A stretch of 64,000 nt of DNA from Anaerolinea thermophila (GTDB lineage Bacteria > Chloroflexota > Anaerolineae > Anaerolineales > Anaerolineaceae): assembly GCF_020723905.1 (NCBI RefSeq), contig NZ_DYHZ01000003.1, forward strand, positions 372,207-436,206, read 5' to 3'. Of this stretch, positions 35,608-42,907 are shown piece after piece; positions within the stretch are counted from its first letter, which is position 1, and each line of letters starts with the position of its first letter. The notes beneath the pieces are model-generated. The model was not told where the DNA came from. It saw only the letters and a list, made by a program, of their open reading frames with translations, and did not search any database. The position numbers were made by a program, and so were the translations under genes.

Positions 35608-36438
35608 ATGAGCAAAATTTGGGGTTGCCGTTATAACAACAATCAGGTAGAGAAATTGGTTCTGCCTGATACAGATGATATGGATGAAATCACCCGTGGG
35701 TTTGGAGAAGGGGTTTACACCACGTTAAGAACCTATCGTGGCGAGAAAGTTCTTTTATTGAGTGAACACCTTCAGCGTTTGGAACATTCAGCAAAGTTAT
35801 CAGGTATTTCCATCACAGTTAATAAAGCAGGTGCAAGACGAACCCTTCGTAGGTTAATTGAAGAAGCCGGAGGGAAGGATATTCGGATACGACTGATAAT
35901 CCTGTTTTCAAAACCTGAAGAAATGATTGGGCTGGCAACCATTCTTGTTCCCCCTTCTATGGAAGATTATCGTCAAGGGGTTGTTGTGCAGACCAGACAC
36001 ATGCATAGAGACAATCCTGAAGCCAAGGTAACCCAATTTATCCAGACGGCTTCAGGTCTTCGAAAACAGGCTAGCCAGGAAATCCATGAAATAATTATGG
36101 TTGATGATGAAGGGAATTTTCTGGAAGGTTTGAGCAGTAATTTTTTTGTGATCTCTCATGGTGAAATCTGGACAGCAGAAAAAGGCGTTCTACCGGGAAT
36201 TACCCGTGAAATTGTGCTGCAATGTATCAGAGAATTGCAAATTCAATTAAGGTTAGAGGGTTTTCCTCTTGAACGACTGGATGAAATAGAAGAGGCGTTC
36301 ATCACCAGTGCCAGTAGAGGCATTTTACCTGTTCGTAAAATTGACCAGTACAATGTACCCATTACGCCAGGACCTGTTACCACAACATTAAGTACCCGTT
36401 TTCAGCAAAAAATATCAGAATTACTCGAAGAAATTTAA
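35608..36438 (+). CDS. Class IV PLP-dependent aminotransferase / aminodeoxychorismate lyase-like protein
   Basis: A 276-residue fold-type IV PLP enzyme, a family that includes branched-chain and D-amino acid aminotransferases and 4-amino-4-deoxychorismate lyase. The fold shows in GFGEGVYTTLRTYRG, the EHLQRLEHSAKLSGI helix, the probable PLP lysine in AKVTQFIQT, EGLSSNFFVI and LPGITREIVLQC. No motif decides between the activities. It closes the operon, four bases after mocA and without its own ribosome-binding site, so it should be co-translated. A link to GTP- or chorismate-derived cofactor synthesis (folate-like) or to an amino product of ring catabolism is possible. The stop overlaps the convergent DUF2007 gene. 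Confidence 0.8.
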   Translation: MSKIWGCRYNNNQVEKLVLPDTDDMDEITRGFGEGVYTTLRTYRGEKVLLLSEHLQRLEHSAKLSGISITVNKAGARRTLRRLIEEAGGKDIRIRLIILFSKPEEMIGLATILVPPSMEDYRQGVVVQTRHMHRDNPEAKVTQFIQTASGLRKQASQEIHEIIMVDDEGNFLEGLSSNFFVISHGEIWTAEKGVLPGITREIVLQCIRELQIQLRLEGFPLERLDEIEEAFITSASRGILPVRKIDQYNVPITPGPVTTTLSTRFQQKISELLEEI

Positions 36439-36716
36439 AGAGTAAAATCCTCAGCATTATTATCGGGCAAGTCTTCCTCAGAAGAAAGTTCTCCTTGTTC
36501 ATATTGGCGCAAAATTTCATTGGCTCTTTCCACGTCTTCTTCTTCTACGAGGATATCTACAGAGCCGAGAGGTCCAACGGTTAACCCATAAGCAATCCCT
36601 GCGCTTTCAGGAACAATGATGACAGGGATATCGTAGGATTCCAGCAACATGCGAATCATTTCCGCAGAGGGCATTCCCGATGTGGTGTAAACACACTTAA
36701 ATCGTTTCGGATCCAT
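36435..36716 (-). CDS. DUF2007 domain protein
   Basis: A 93-residue soluble protein of the DUF2007 type (putative signal-transducing protein, function unknown). The core is a ferredoxin-like fold with VYTTSGMPSAEMIRMLLESY (helix), IPVIIVPESAG, and VDILVEEEDVERANEILRQ, followed by an acidic tail. The frame is open further upstream, but ATG 36716 with AAAGGAAA fits the family start. It overlaps the 3' end of the MrfB-like gene by 20 bases and the 3' end of the aminotransferase gene on the other strand. Confidence 0.8.
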   Translation of the reverse strand: MDPKRFKCVYTTSGMPSAEMIRMLLESYDIPVIIVPESAGIAYGLTVGPLGSVDILVEEEDVERANEILRQYEQGELSSEEDLPDNNAEDFTL

Positions 36717-37938
36717 GGATTTCCTTTCTTTTTTTCTCTTCCAATCGTTCAATTCGATGGCTAATTTCATGAAGCCACTCTTTTCTTTTCCATGTCGGTA
36801 CAGGGAGAGTACTGCAAAGATGAAATGCTCGATTTGCCCACTCAAGAGCAGCATCCAATTGTCTCAAAGTATGTTCATAAATTTTCGCCAGTTCAAGATG
36901 GGCTTCGAGATTTCCATAATCAGCGGCTTTTTTCCACAATGCAATGGCTTCGGAAATGTTCCCTTGTTTTTTATGAATTTCAGCATGCTTGAGGAGTGTT
37001 TTTACCAAAAAATCCGGTGGCATATCCTCCGATATGGACTGAGCATATAATTCAGATGCAGTCTCCCAATGTCCTAAATCATGATACAGGCGAGCAATAG
37101 AGGCTAAATCAATGGAATGAAGAGGAGATTCTTGGGGTTGCGACAGTACCCTACCCATAAAGTGTAAAAGCGCTGCAAGGGAAAGAATGTCCACACGATT
37201 GTGGTAGAAAACCCCATCAAGCAAAGAAAAATCTCTTAATTTCAGGTAATTAAAATAAGTTTCCGGAATCAGATATCCAGGGATTTCTTCCTGTTCACGG
37301 GTAATATGTAAAATTTGTTTTTCCAGTTCTGAGAGACTACAACTTTCCAGGCGTGCTTTCCAGAATCGCCTGGCAAGATGAAGCAAGTCAATATGAATTT
37401 TTTCTCCCATCCTGTTTTCCATTCGGTTGAGGATAACTCGTGTTTGAAGAAGTGGTAGATCAAACGATTTGCCATTAAAAGTGACGATGACCCGGTAAGG
37501 TTCTAAAAAATTAAGGATTTCGTCTAATAACCTGTATTCCTCAACCGGATCGGGCAAAAAAAACTGGTAAACTTGAAACTGACCTTCTCGATGCACTCCA
37601 ATACCAACCATAAAGGCAAAAGTTCCCGTTCCCCCAACCAGACCTGAGGTTTCTGTATCCACAAAAGCAACATCATGAAGGTCAAGTGTGGAAATTTCAG
37701 GGGCTTTGACCCATTCGCTGAGAATGCCAAATGAAAAAGATGGCTCAATGAGTACATCTCCATGGAAAAACGGCAGAGGGACCGAGTGAACGAATGTATA
37801 AACCTTGCTGGAAGATTGGATAAGGCTTTCTTCCCTTTGTCCATCCTTTTTATCAATAAAAATGTTTCCCTCAGGTTTTTGAGAAAGATTTTCGTTTTTA
37901 TAACCCAGAGAATGTAATTTTTCTCGCAGATTTGCCAT
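36697..37938 (-). CDS. mrfB: YprB/MrfB-like RNase H-fold exonuclease with TPR repeats
   Basis: A 413-residue protein with a DEDD-type exonuclease domain: the first acidic pair is Asp94 and Glu96 in AFVDTETSGL, and a further Asp160 lies in TFNGKSFDLP. TPR-like helices follow at about 275-375. In Bacillus subtilis, YprB/MrfB acts with the helicase YprA/MrfA in repair of mitomycin C damage. Here the helicase gene lies immediately upstream in the same orientation, two bases away, so the pair is conserved. The exact nuclease substrate is inferred from the Bacillus system. Confidence 0.85.
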   Translation of the reverse strand: MANLREKLHSLGYKNENLSQKPEGNIFIDKKDGQREESLIQSSSKVYTFVHSVPLPFFHGDVLIEPSFSFGILSEWVKAPEISTLDLHDVAFVDTETSGLVGGTGTFAFMVGIGVHREGQFQVYQFFLPDPVEEYRLLDEILNFLEPYRVIVTFNGKSFDLPLLQTRVILNRMENRMGEKIHIDLLHLARRFWKARLESCSLSELEKQILHITREQEEIPGYLIPETYFNYLKLRDFSLLDGVFYHNRVDILSLAALLHFMGRVLSQPQESPLHSIDLASIARLYHDLGHWETASELYAQSISEDMPPDFLVKTLLKHAEIHKKQGNISEAIALWKKAADYGNLEAHLELAKIYEHTLRQLDAALEWANRAFHLCSTLPVPTWKRKEWLHEISHRIERLEEKKRKEIHGSETI

Positions 37939-37940
37939 CG

Positions 37941-40469
37941 TTAATCCAATTGTATCAGTCCATTAAAAATATTGAGTATGGCTAGCGTTTCCTGTTTACC
38001 CCCTGCACCATTTTCAGCCGCGGGTCCTACACAGGACGGGCATCCTTGCTGACAGGGGCAAGTTTCCACAATCACTGCGGCTTCTTTATAGAGGATCTCC
38101 TCAATATCATACAGTTTTTTACTCAAACCAATACCCCCAGGAATCTGATCATATACTACCAGGGTTGGGCTACTATCTGCCAGGGCACATTGTGGTTCGG
38201 AAAATACCCCAATATCCTCCAAATCGCACATCAGAAAAAGAGATGCCACATGATGAATCAAATAACTCAATCCAGCCAACCCGCTCTGGATGCGCAAGTT
38301 TTCTTCGACCCTTTGATGGCAGGCCGGGCATAATGTGATGAGATTTTCCGGGCGATTGGCTTCTTGTAGTGAGGAGAATTGTCGAAAAGGAATTTTATGA
38401 TGAACATGATGAGCTTTCCCTTGTTCAACTGTACCACAAAGTTGACAGGTGTAATGATCGCGTTTTCTTACCCAGTCTCGAATCCTTCCCCAGTCTGGGC
38501 CATAATCATTGGGATCATTCCGCCATAAACCTGATTTTCGAAGAAATTCCACAGACGCCTTATTTAAACATCTCCAGTAACCAACCGTTAACAATGTAGT
38601 GGGTGGAAGATCAAGAGATTCAGTTCCCAGGTTTTCTCGAGAATACCAGCGGATTTTCTTAAAGCCAGTGACTTGACGAATGACTTTTAATTCTCCAAAG
38701 TACTTAACCCCCCCAGTAGCAGATTGGTTAATCAAAATGGATTGCTTTTCGACCGCAGTGTCCTGAATGGGCTCGGTATAATAATCCAACTGCACTGGTT
38801 CCAGTAGGGCGATGCCTTTTTCCAGGTCTAAGGACTTTACCCAGTAAGTATCCCCTGCATGTAAATAAACAGCTCCAGGATGAGCCATCCAAAATGCGCT
38901 GGAATAATCCACAATGCCTACAGTTTCTGCTTTTCCATCAACGAATTGTTGCAATTGAATCGTTTCGGGAGAGGTTGTTCGTAAAGAAATTTGTGAAGCA
39001 GGATACTGGTCAGCCATCCAGATGAAGCGTCTGGCGCTGGAATGAATTTCACCAGAATCTACCAGGAAGGACAAAATTTCCTCAACCATTTCAGAAGGAA
39101 CTCCTCCAAATCCTTCCCCCTGCTGAAAAGGGAGTTCGAACGCTGCACAACGGATATGCTGAAGCAGAATGAGGAGATTATTTGGATCCACCAGCGCCAT
39201 CTCGGGGGATTTCTCAAATATGTACTCAGGAAATCTCATCAAGTATTGGTCCAGCGGATCGGCAGAGGCGATAAGAATCGACAAAGCCAGTGAACTTTTT
39301 CTCCCTGCTCTCCCCATTTGCTGACGGGTAGAGGCAATCGAACCGGGATAACCAACCATGACGGAAGCCGAAAGAGAGCCAATATCAATCCCCAGTTCCA
39401 GTGCATTGGTCGAAATCACACAGCGAATTTCACCTTTGCGGAGGCTGGCTTCAATGGTGCGCCTTTCATCAGGCAAATATCCACTGCGATATCCTTCTAT
39501 CCAGTGTGGGGCGTTAGAAAAACGATCTTTCAGGTAACGGAGCATTAATTCAACGGTTCGCCGGGTGCGAGAAAAGGCAATAGTCTGCACATTATGGTTA
39601 ACCAGGGTGGTAAGTATCTTTATGGCTTCTTGAACAGCGCTAGCGCGTAATCCCAGGCTTTCCTGAATGACAGGGGGATTGTAGAGCAAAATTTTCTTTG
39701 GTCCCGAAGGCGACCCGTCATGGTTGATCAGATCAATTCTTTCCTCTATCAACTGAAGAGCCAGTGAATCAGGATTGGCAATTGTCGCTGAGGTCAGTAT
39801 GAATTGTGGTGAAGCACCATAAAAAGAAGCAATTCTTTTTAATCGTCGTATGACGTTTGCAAAATGAGAACCAAATACCCCTCTGTAAACGTGGGCTTCA
39901 TCAATAACAATAAATTGTAAATTCTTAAAAAAGTCAGCCCACAAGGTATGATGGGGCAGAATACCCATATGAAGCATATCGGGATTTGTTAATACCACAC
40001 GGGCTTTTTTACGAATGGCATTACGGCTACTGGCTGGTGTATCTCCGTCGTAAATCCCCAGCGTTATTTGTTGAACTAAAGATGTGTCTGCCTGAAGCAG
40101 TTGGTTCATTTGGGATTGCTGGTCTTGAGTTAATGCTTTTGTTGGAAACAGGTAAAGTGCCCGCGTAGAAGAGTTTTTCAGGCAATAATCCAGAACGGGA
40201 AGGTTATATGCAAGTGTTTTTCCGCTGGCAGTTCCCGTCACAATAACGACATGATTCCCTTCGATAATTTTTTGATAGGCTTCACCTTGATGGCTGTATA
40301 ATTGATAAATCTTTAAAGAGTGAAGTGCGTTCTTCAATCCTGGATGGAGGGAATCTGGAATATTCACCCATACGGCTTGACGTGGGGGAATTTCTTCCAT
40401 ACGAACCACATTATTGCCAATATCTGGATCGGTCAGCCATATGTGCAGGATTTTCTCAAGGTTATCCAT
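37941..40469 (-). CDS. mrfA: YprA/MrfA-like DEAH-box helicase with embedded HNH domain
   Basis: Superfamily 2 DNA helicase of 842 residues. Walker A is at 78-85 (TGTASGKT), the DEAH box at 190-193, and the second RecA domain carries SRTRRTVELM and QQMGRAGRKS. The C-terminal DUF1998 region ends with the metal-binding Cys804, Cys806, Cys810 and Cys813 (CPCQQGCPSCVG). Between the helicase core and this cluster lies an HNH-nuclease-like module: Cys675, Cys678, His690-His691, Asn709, Cys714, Cys717-His718. Together with the YprB-like exonuclease it would form a DNA-damage repair unit with an additional incision activity. Helicase assignment is firm; nuclease activity of the HNH is inferred from intact ligands. 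No clear ribosome-binding site precedes the ATG. Confidence 0.92.
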   Translation of the reverse strand: MDNLEKILHIWLTDPDIGNNVVRMEEIPPRQAVWVNIPDSLHPGLKNALHSLKIYQLYSHQGEAYQKIIEGNHVVIVTGTASGKTLAYNLPVLDYCLKNSSTRALYLFPTKALTQDQQSQMNQLLQADTSLVQQITLGIYDGDTPASSRNAIRKKARVVLTNPDMLHMGILPHHTLWADFFKNLQFIVIDEAHVYRGVFGSHFANVIRRLKRIASFYGASPQFILTSATIANPDSLALQLIEERIDLINHDGSPSGPKKILLYNPPVIQESLGLRASAVQEAIKILTTLVNHNVQTIAFSRTRRTVELMLRYLKDRFSNAPHWIEGYRSGYLPDERRTIEASLRKGEIRCVISTNALELGIDIGSLSASVMVGYPGSIASTRQQMGRAGRKSSLALSILIASADPLDQYLMRFPEYIFEKSPEMALVDPNNLLILLQHIRCAAFELPFQQGEGFGGVPSEMVEEILSFLVDSGEIHSSARRFIWMADQYPASQISLRTTSPETIQLQQFVDGKAETVGIVDYSSAFWMAHPGAVYLHAGDTYWVKSLDLEKGIALLEPVQLDYYTEPIQDTAVEKQSILINQSATGGVKYFGELKVIRQVTGFKKIRWYSRENLGTESLDLPPTTLLTVGYWRCLNKASVEFLRKSGLWRNDPNDYGPDWGRIRDWVRKRDHYTCQLCGTVEQGKAHHVHHKIPFRQFSSLQEANRPENLITLCPACHQRVEENLRIQSGLAGLSYLIHHVASLFLMCDLEDIGVFSEPQCALADSSPTLVVYDQIPGGIGLSKKLYDIEEILYKEAAVIVETCPCQQGCPSCVGPAAENGAGGKQETLAILNIFNGLIQLD

Positions 40470-40526
40470 AACTGATGTTTTTACCTTACTTTAAGAAGAT
40501 CATCAAGGACTCTGAGAGGTTTTAAG

Positions 40527-41267
40527 ATGATTATAAAAATCCTGTTATTTATTCTGGGATGGGTAGCGGGGGGGATGGTAAACTGGTTGTCGGACTGGCT
40601 TCCGATTGAAAGAAGATTAGGTGGGTTGATTTGTTCTTCCTGTCGCAAGGAGATGGGGTGGTTGGACTACTGGACTCTTGCGCCCTGTAAACATTGTGGC
40701 ACTCCGCGACTACTGCGTTCATGGCTTCTTCATTTCGGGTTAGGAATTGTATTTGTTTTTGTTGAGTCCATAGGCGCTCAGCGTCTTTCTCTGGTTGAAG
40801 CCGTGTTATGGCTGACTTACTCTGCTCTCGTTGTAGTCATTGATTTTGAACACCGCCTGATTTTGGAAAAAACCTCAATTGTTGGAGCAATCCTTGCTTT
40901 TTTTGTGGGTACTGACATTCATGGGGTGGTTGTCACTATTCTGGGTGGCGCTGCCGGTGCTGGCTTAATGTTTATTTTTTTCCTGGGCGGGGAATTGTTT
41001 CGTCGGTGGATGGAAAAACGTCGTGGAGAGCCTATACCTGAAGTGGCTATGGGCTTTGGAGATGTTATCCTTGGTGGAATTATTGGATTAATCCTCGGTT
41101 GGCCTGGTGTGCTTGCAGGGCTTTTTCTGGCGATTGTTGGGGGCGGTATTATCAGTGGAGTGATTTTACTGACAATGATCATTAAAAAGAAATATCAAGC
41201 CTTCACGGCGATACCTTATGGTCCCTATTTAATTTTTGCTACCTTCTACCTGCTTTTCTTTGCTTAG
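40527..41267 (+). CDS. pilD: Type IV prepilin peptidase (A24 family)
   Basis: Membrane aspartyl protease that cleaves leader peptides of type IV prepilin-like proteins and may N-methylate the product. The 246-residue protein has about seven hydrophobic segments. The cytoplasmic zinc-type loop contains CSSC and CKHC (about residues 37-58), and the two catalytic aspartates are in VVVIDFEHRLI and in the MGFGDVILG motif. GAGAGG lies about eight bases before the ATG. It is isolated from other pilus genes but could serve a transformation pilus together with ComEA at 16.3 kb. It overlaps the convergent pckA by four bases. Confidence 0.93.
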   Translation: MIIKILLFILGWVAGGMVNWLSDWLPIERRLGGLICSSCRKEMGWLDYWTLAPCKHCGTPRLLRSWLLHFGLGIVFVFVESIGAQRLSLVEAVLWLTYSALVVVIDFEHRLILEKTSIVGAILAFFVGTDIHGVVVTILGGAAGAGLMFIFFLGGELFRRWMEKRRGEPIPEVAMGFGDVILGGIIGLILGWPGVLAGLFLAIVGGGIISGVILLTMIIKKKYQAFTAIPYGPYLIFATFYLLFFA

Positions 41268-42892
41268 CCCGGCTTTATAGCCTTAATATCCCTTCCGCCA
41301 GGACCTGCCAGTAATATTTCTGGTGAAACTTCTTGAGCAAAGGGCTCAAAGTTCTTCACAAATTGATTCACCAGAAGTTCGGCTTGTCTCTCATACGCTA
41401 CAGGATCTGCCCACGTCTGGCGTGGATTAAGAATCTCGCCCGGTACCCCTGGACATTCAAGGGGAATGCTTAATCCGAAGAATGGTTCAACCTGATAAGG
41501 AACATTTGCCAGGTCTCCATTTAGGGCGGCGCGAATGAGGGCTCTGGTGTATGGCAATCGAATCCGTTGCCCGATGCCGTATGGTCCCCCCGTCCATCCT
41601 GTATTGACCAGCCAGACTGTGGTTTGATGTCGTTGAATTTTTTCCCCTAAAAGATGGGCATATCGCGATGGATGCAAAGGTAAGAAGGGGGCTCCAAAAC
41701 AGGCCGAGAAAGTTGTCTGAGGTTCAGCCCCCAAACCTGTTTCAGTTCCCGCTAGTTTAGAGGTATATCCTGAAAGAAAGTAATACATGGCTTGTTCTGG
41801 AGTTAAACGGGCTATGGGAGGTAAAACACCAAAGGCATCGGCAGATAAGAAGAAGATGTTCTTAGGGTGCCCTCCTCTTCCTTCTGGAACGTAATTGGGA
41901 ATGTAATGGAGGGGATACGCACCGCGGGTATTTTCTGTCCGATGATCGTCGTCAAAATCCAGTTCACGAGTCTGATTATCGCAGGTTACATTTTCGAGAA
42001 CTGCCCCAAAACTCTGCGTTGCCTGCCAGATTAAGGGCTCTAAATCTGGGCGAAGATGGATGGTTTTGGCATAGCAACCGCCTTCAAAGTTAAAAATTCC
42101 ATCATCGCTCCAACCATGTTCATCATCACCAACGAGCCGACGCTCGGGATCTGAGGATAAAGTCGTTTTACCGGTTCCCGATAAGCCGAAAAACAGAGCC
42201 ACATCGTCCTTTGTCCCAATATTAGCAGAGCAGTGCATAGATAGAATGCCCTTCAGCGGTAAGAGGTAATTGAGAACCGTAAAGACTGATTTTTTAATTT
42301 CTCCAGCATAACTGGTACCGGTGATGAGAATCACTTTCTTTTCTAAATCCAGGGCAATCACAGTTCCGGTTCGAGTGCCGTCTTCTTCTGGAGAAGCCAG
42401 AAAATCTGGCAAATGGAAGATGGTAAACTCAGGACGATGATGCACCAGTTGATCCTGTGGAAGTCTCAGGAAAAGGTTGTACGCAAATAAAGCCGCCCAT
42501 GCTCGCTCTGAGATGAGACGGATAGGGAGAGAAAACGAAGGATGAGCACCGGCTTGCAGATCTTGTATGAATACGTCCTTCCCCTGAAGATAGGCTTTTG
42601 CTTTGGCAAGTAACCGATCGAATTTATCTGGCGAAAGTGGCTGATTGACCTTTCCCCACCAGATTTGGTTTTGAAGGGAAGGGTGTTTCACTACAAATTT
42701 GTCATTTGGAGAACGTCCGGTGTGTTTCCCAGTATTTACAACCACTGCACCTGTTCGAGAAAGTATGCTTTCTCCTCGTAAAATAGATTGTTCGATGAGA
42801 CCGGCAGGGGGTAAATTCCAGAAGACGGTGCGAAGGTTTTGAAGCCCATGCAGTTCAAGACCATAATCTCCCGGTGTACCTGTGTAAATCAT
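41264..42892 (-). CDS. pckA: Phosphoenolpyruvate carboxykinase (ATP)
   Basis: Converts oxaloacetate and ATP to PEP, CO2 and ADP (or the reverse during fermentation). The 542 residues include the phosphate-binding GKHTGRSPNDKF (Arg60), the P-loop GLSGTGKT at 236-243, and DPERRLVGDDEHGW with metal ligands just after it. These define the ATP-specific class rather than the GTP class. AGGAG stands seven bases before the ATG. The upstream lipoprotein gene ends 15 bases before it, so the two may be co-transcribed. Together with ppdK it gives a flexible PEP-pyruvate-oxaloacetate node. Confidence 0.97.
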   Translation of the reverse strand: MIYTGTPGDYGLELHGLQNLRTVFWNLPPAGLIEQSILRGESILSRTGAVVVNTGKHTGRSPNDKFVVKHPSLQNQIWWGKVNQPLSPDKFDRLLAKAKAYLQGKDVFIQDLQAGAHPSFSLPIRLISERAWAALFAYNLFLRLPQDQLVHHRPEFTIFHLPDFLASPEEDGTRTGTVIALDLEKKVILITGTSYAGEIKKSVFTVLNYLLPLKGILSMHCSANIGTKDDVALFFGLSGTGKTTLSSDPERRLVGDDEHGWSDDGIFNFEGGCYAKTIHLRPDLEPLIWQATQSFGAVLENVTCDNQTRELDFDDDHRTENTRGAYPLHYIPNYVPEGRGGHPKNIFFLSADAFGVLPPIARLTPEQAMYYFLSGYTSKLAGTETGLGAEPQTTFSACFGAPFLPLHPSRYAHLLGEKIQRHQTTVWLVNTGWTGGPYGIGQRIRLPYTRALIRAALNGDLANVPYQVEPFFGLSIPLECPGVPGEILNPRQTWADPVAYERQAELLVNQFVKNFEPFAQEVSPEILLAGPGGRDIKAIKPG

Positions 42893-42907
42893 CAGTAGTC
42901 TCCTGAT

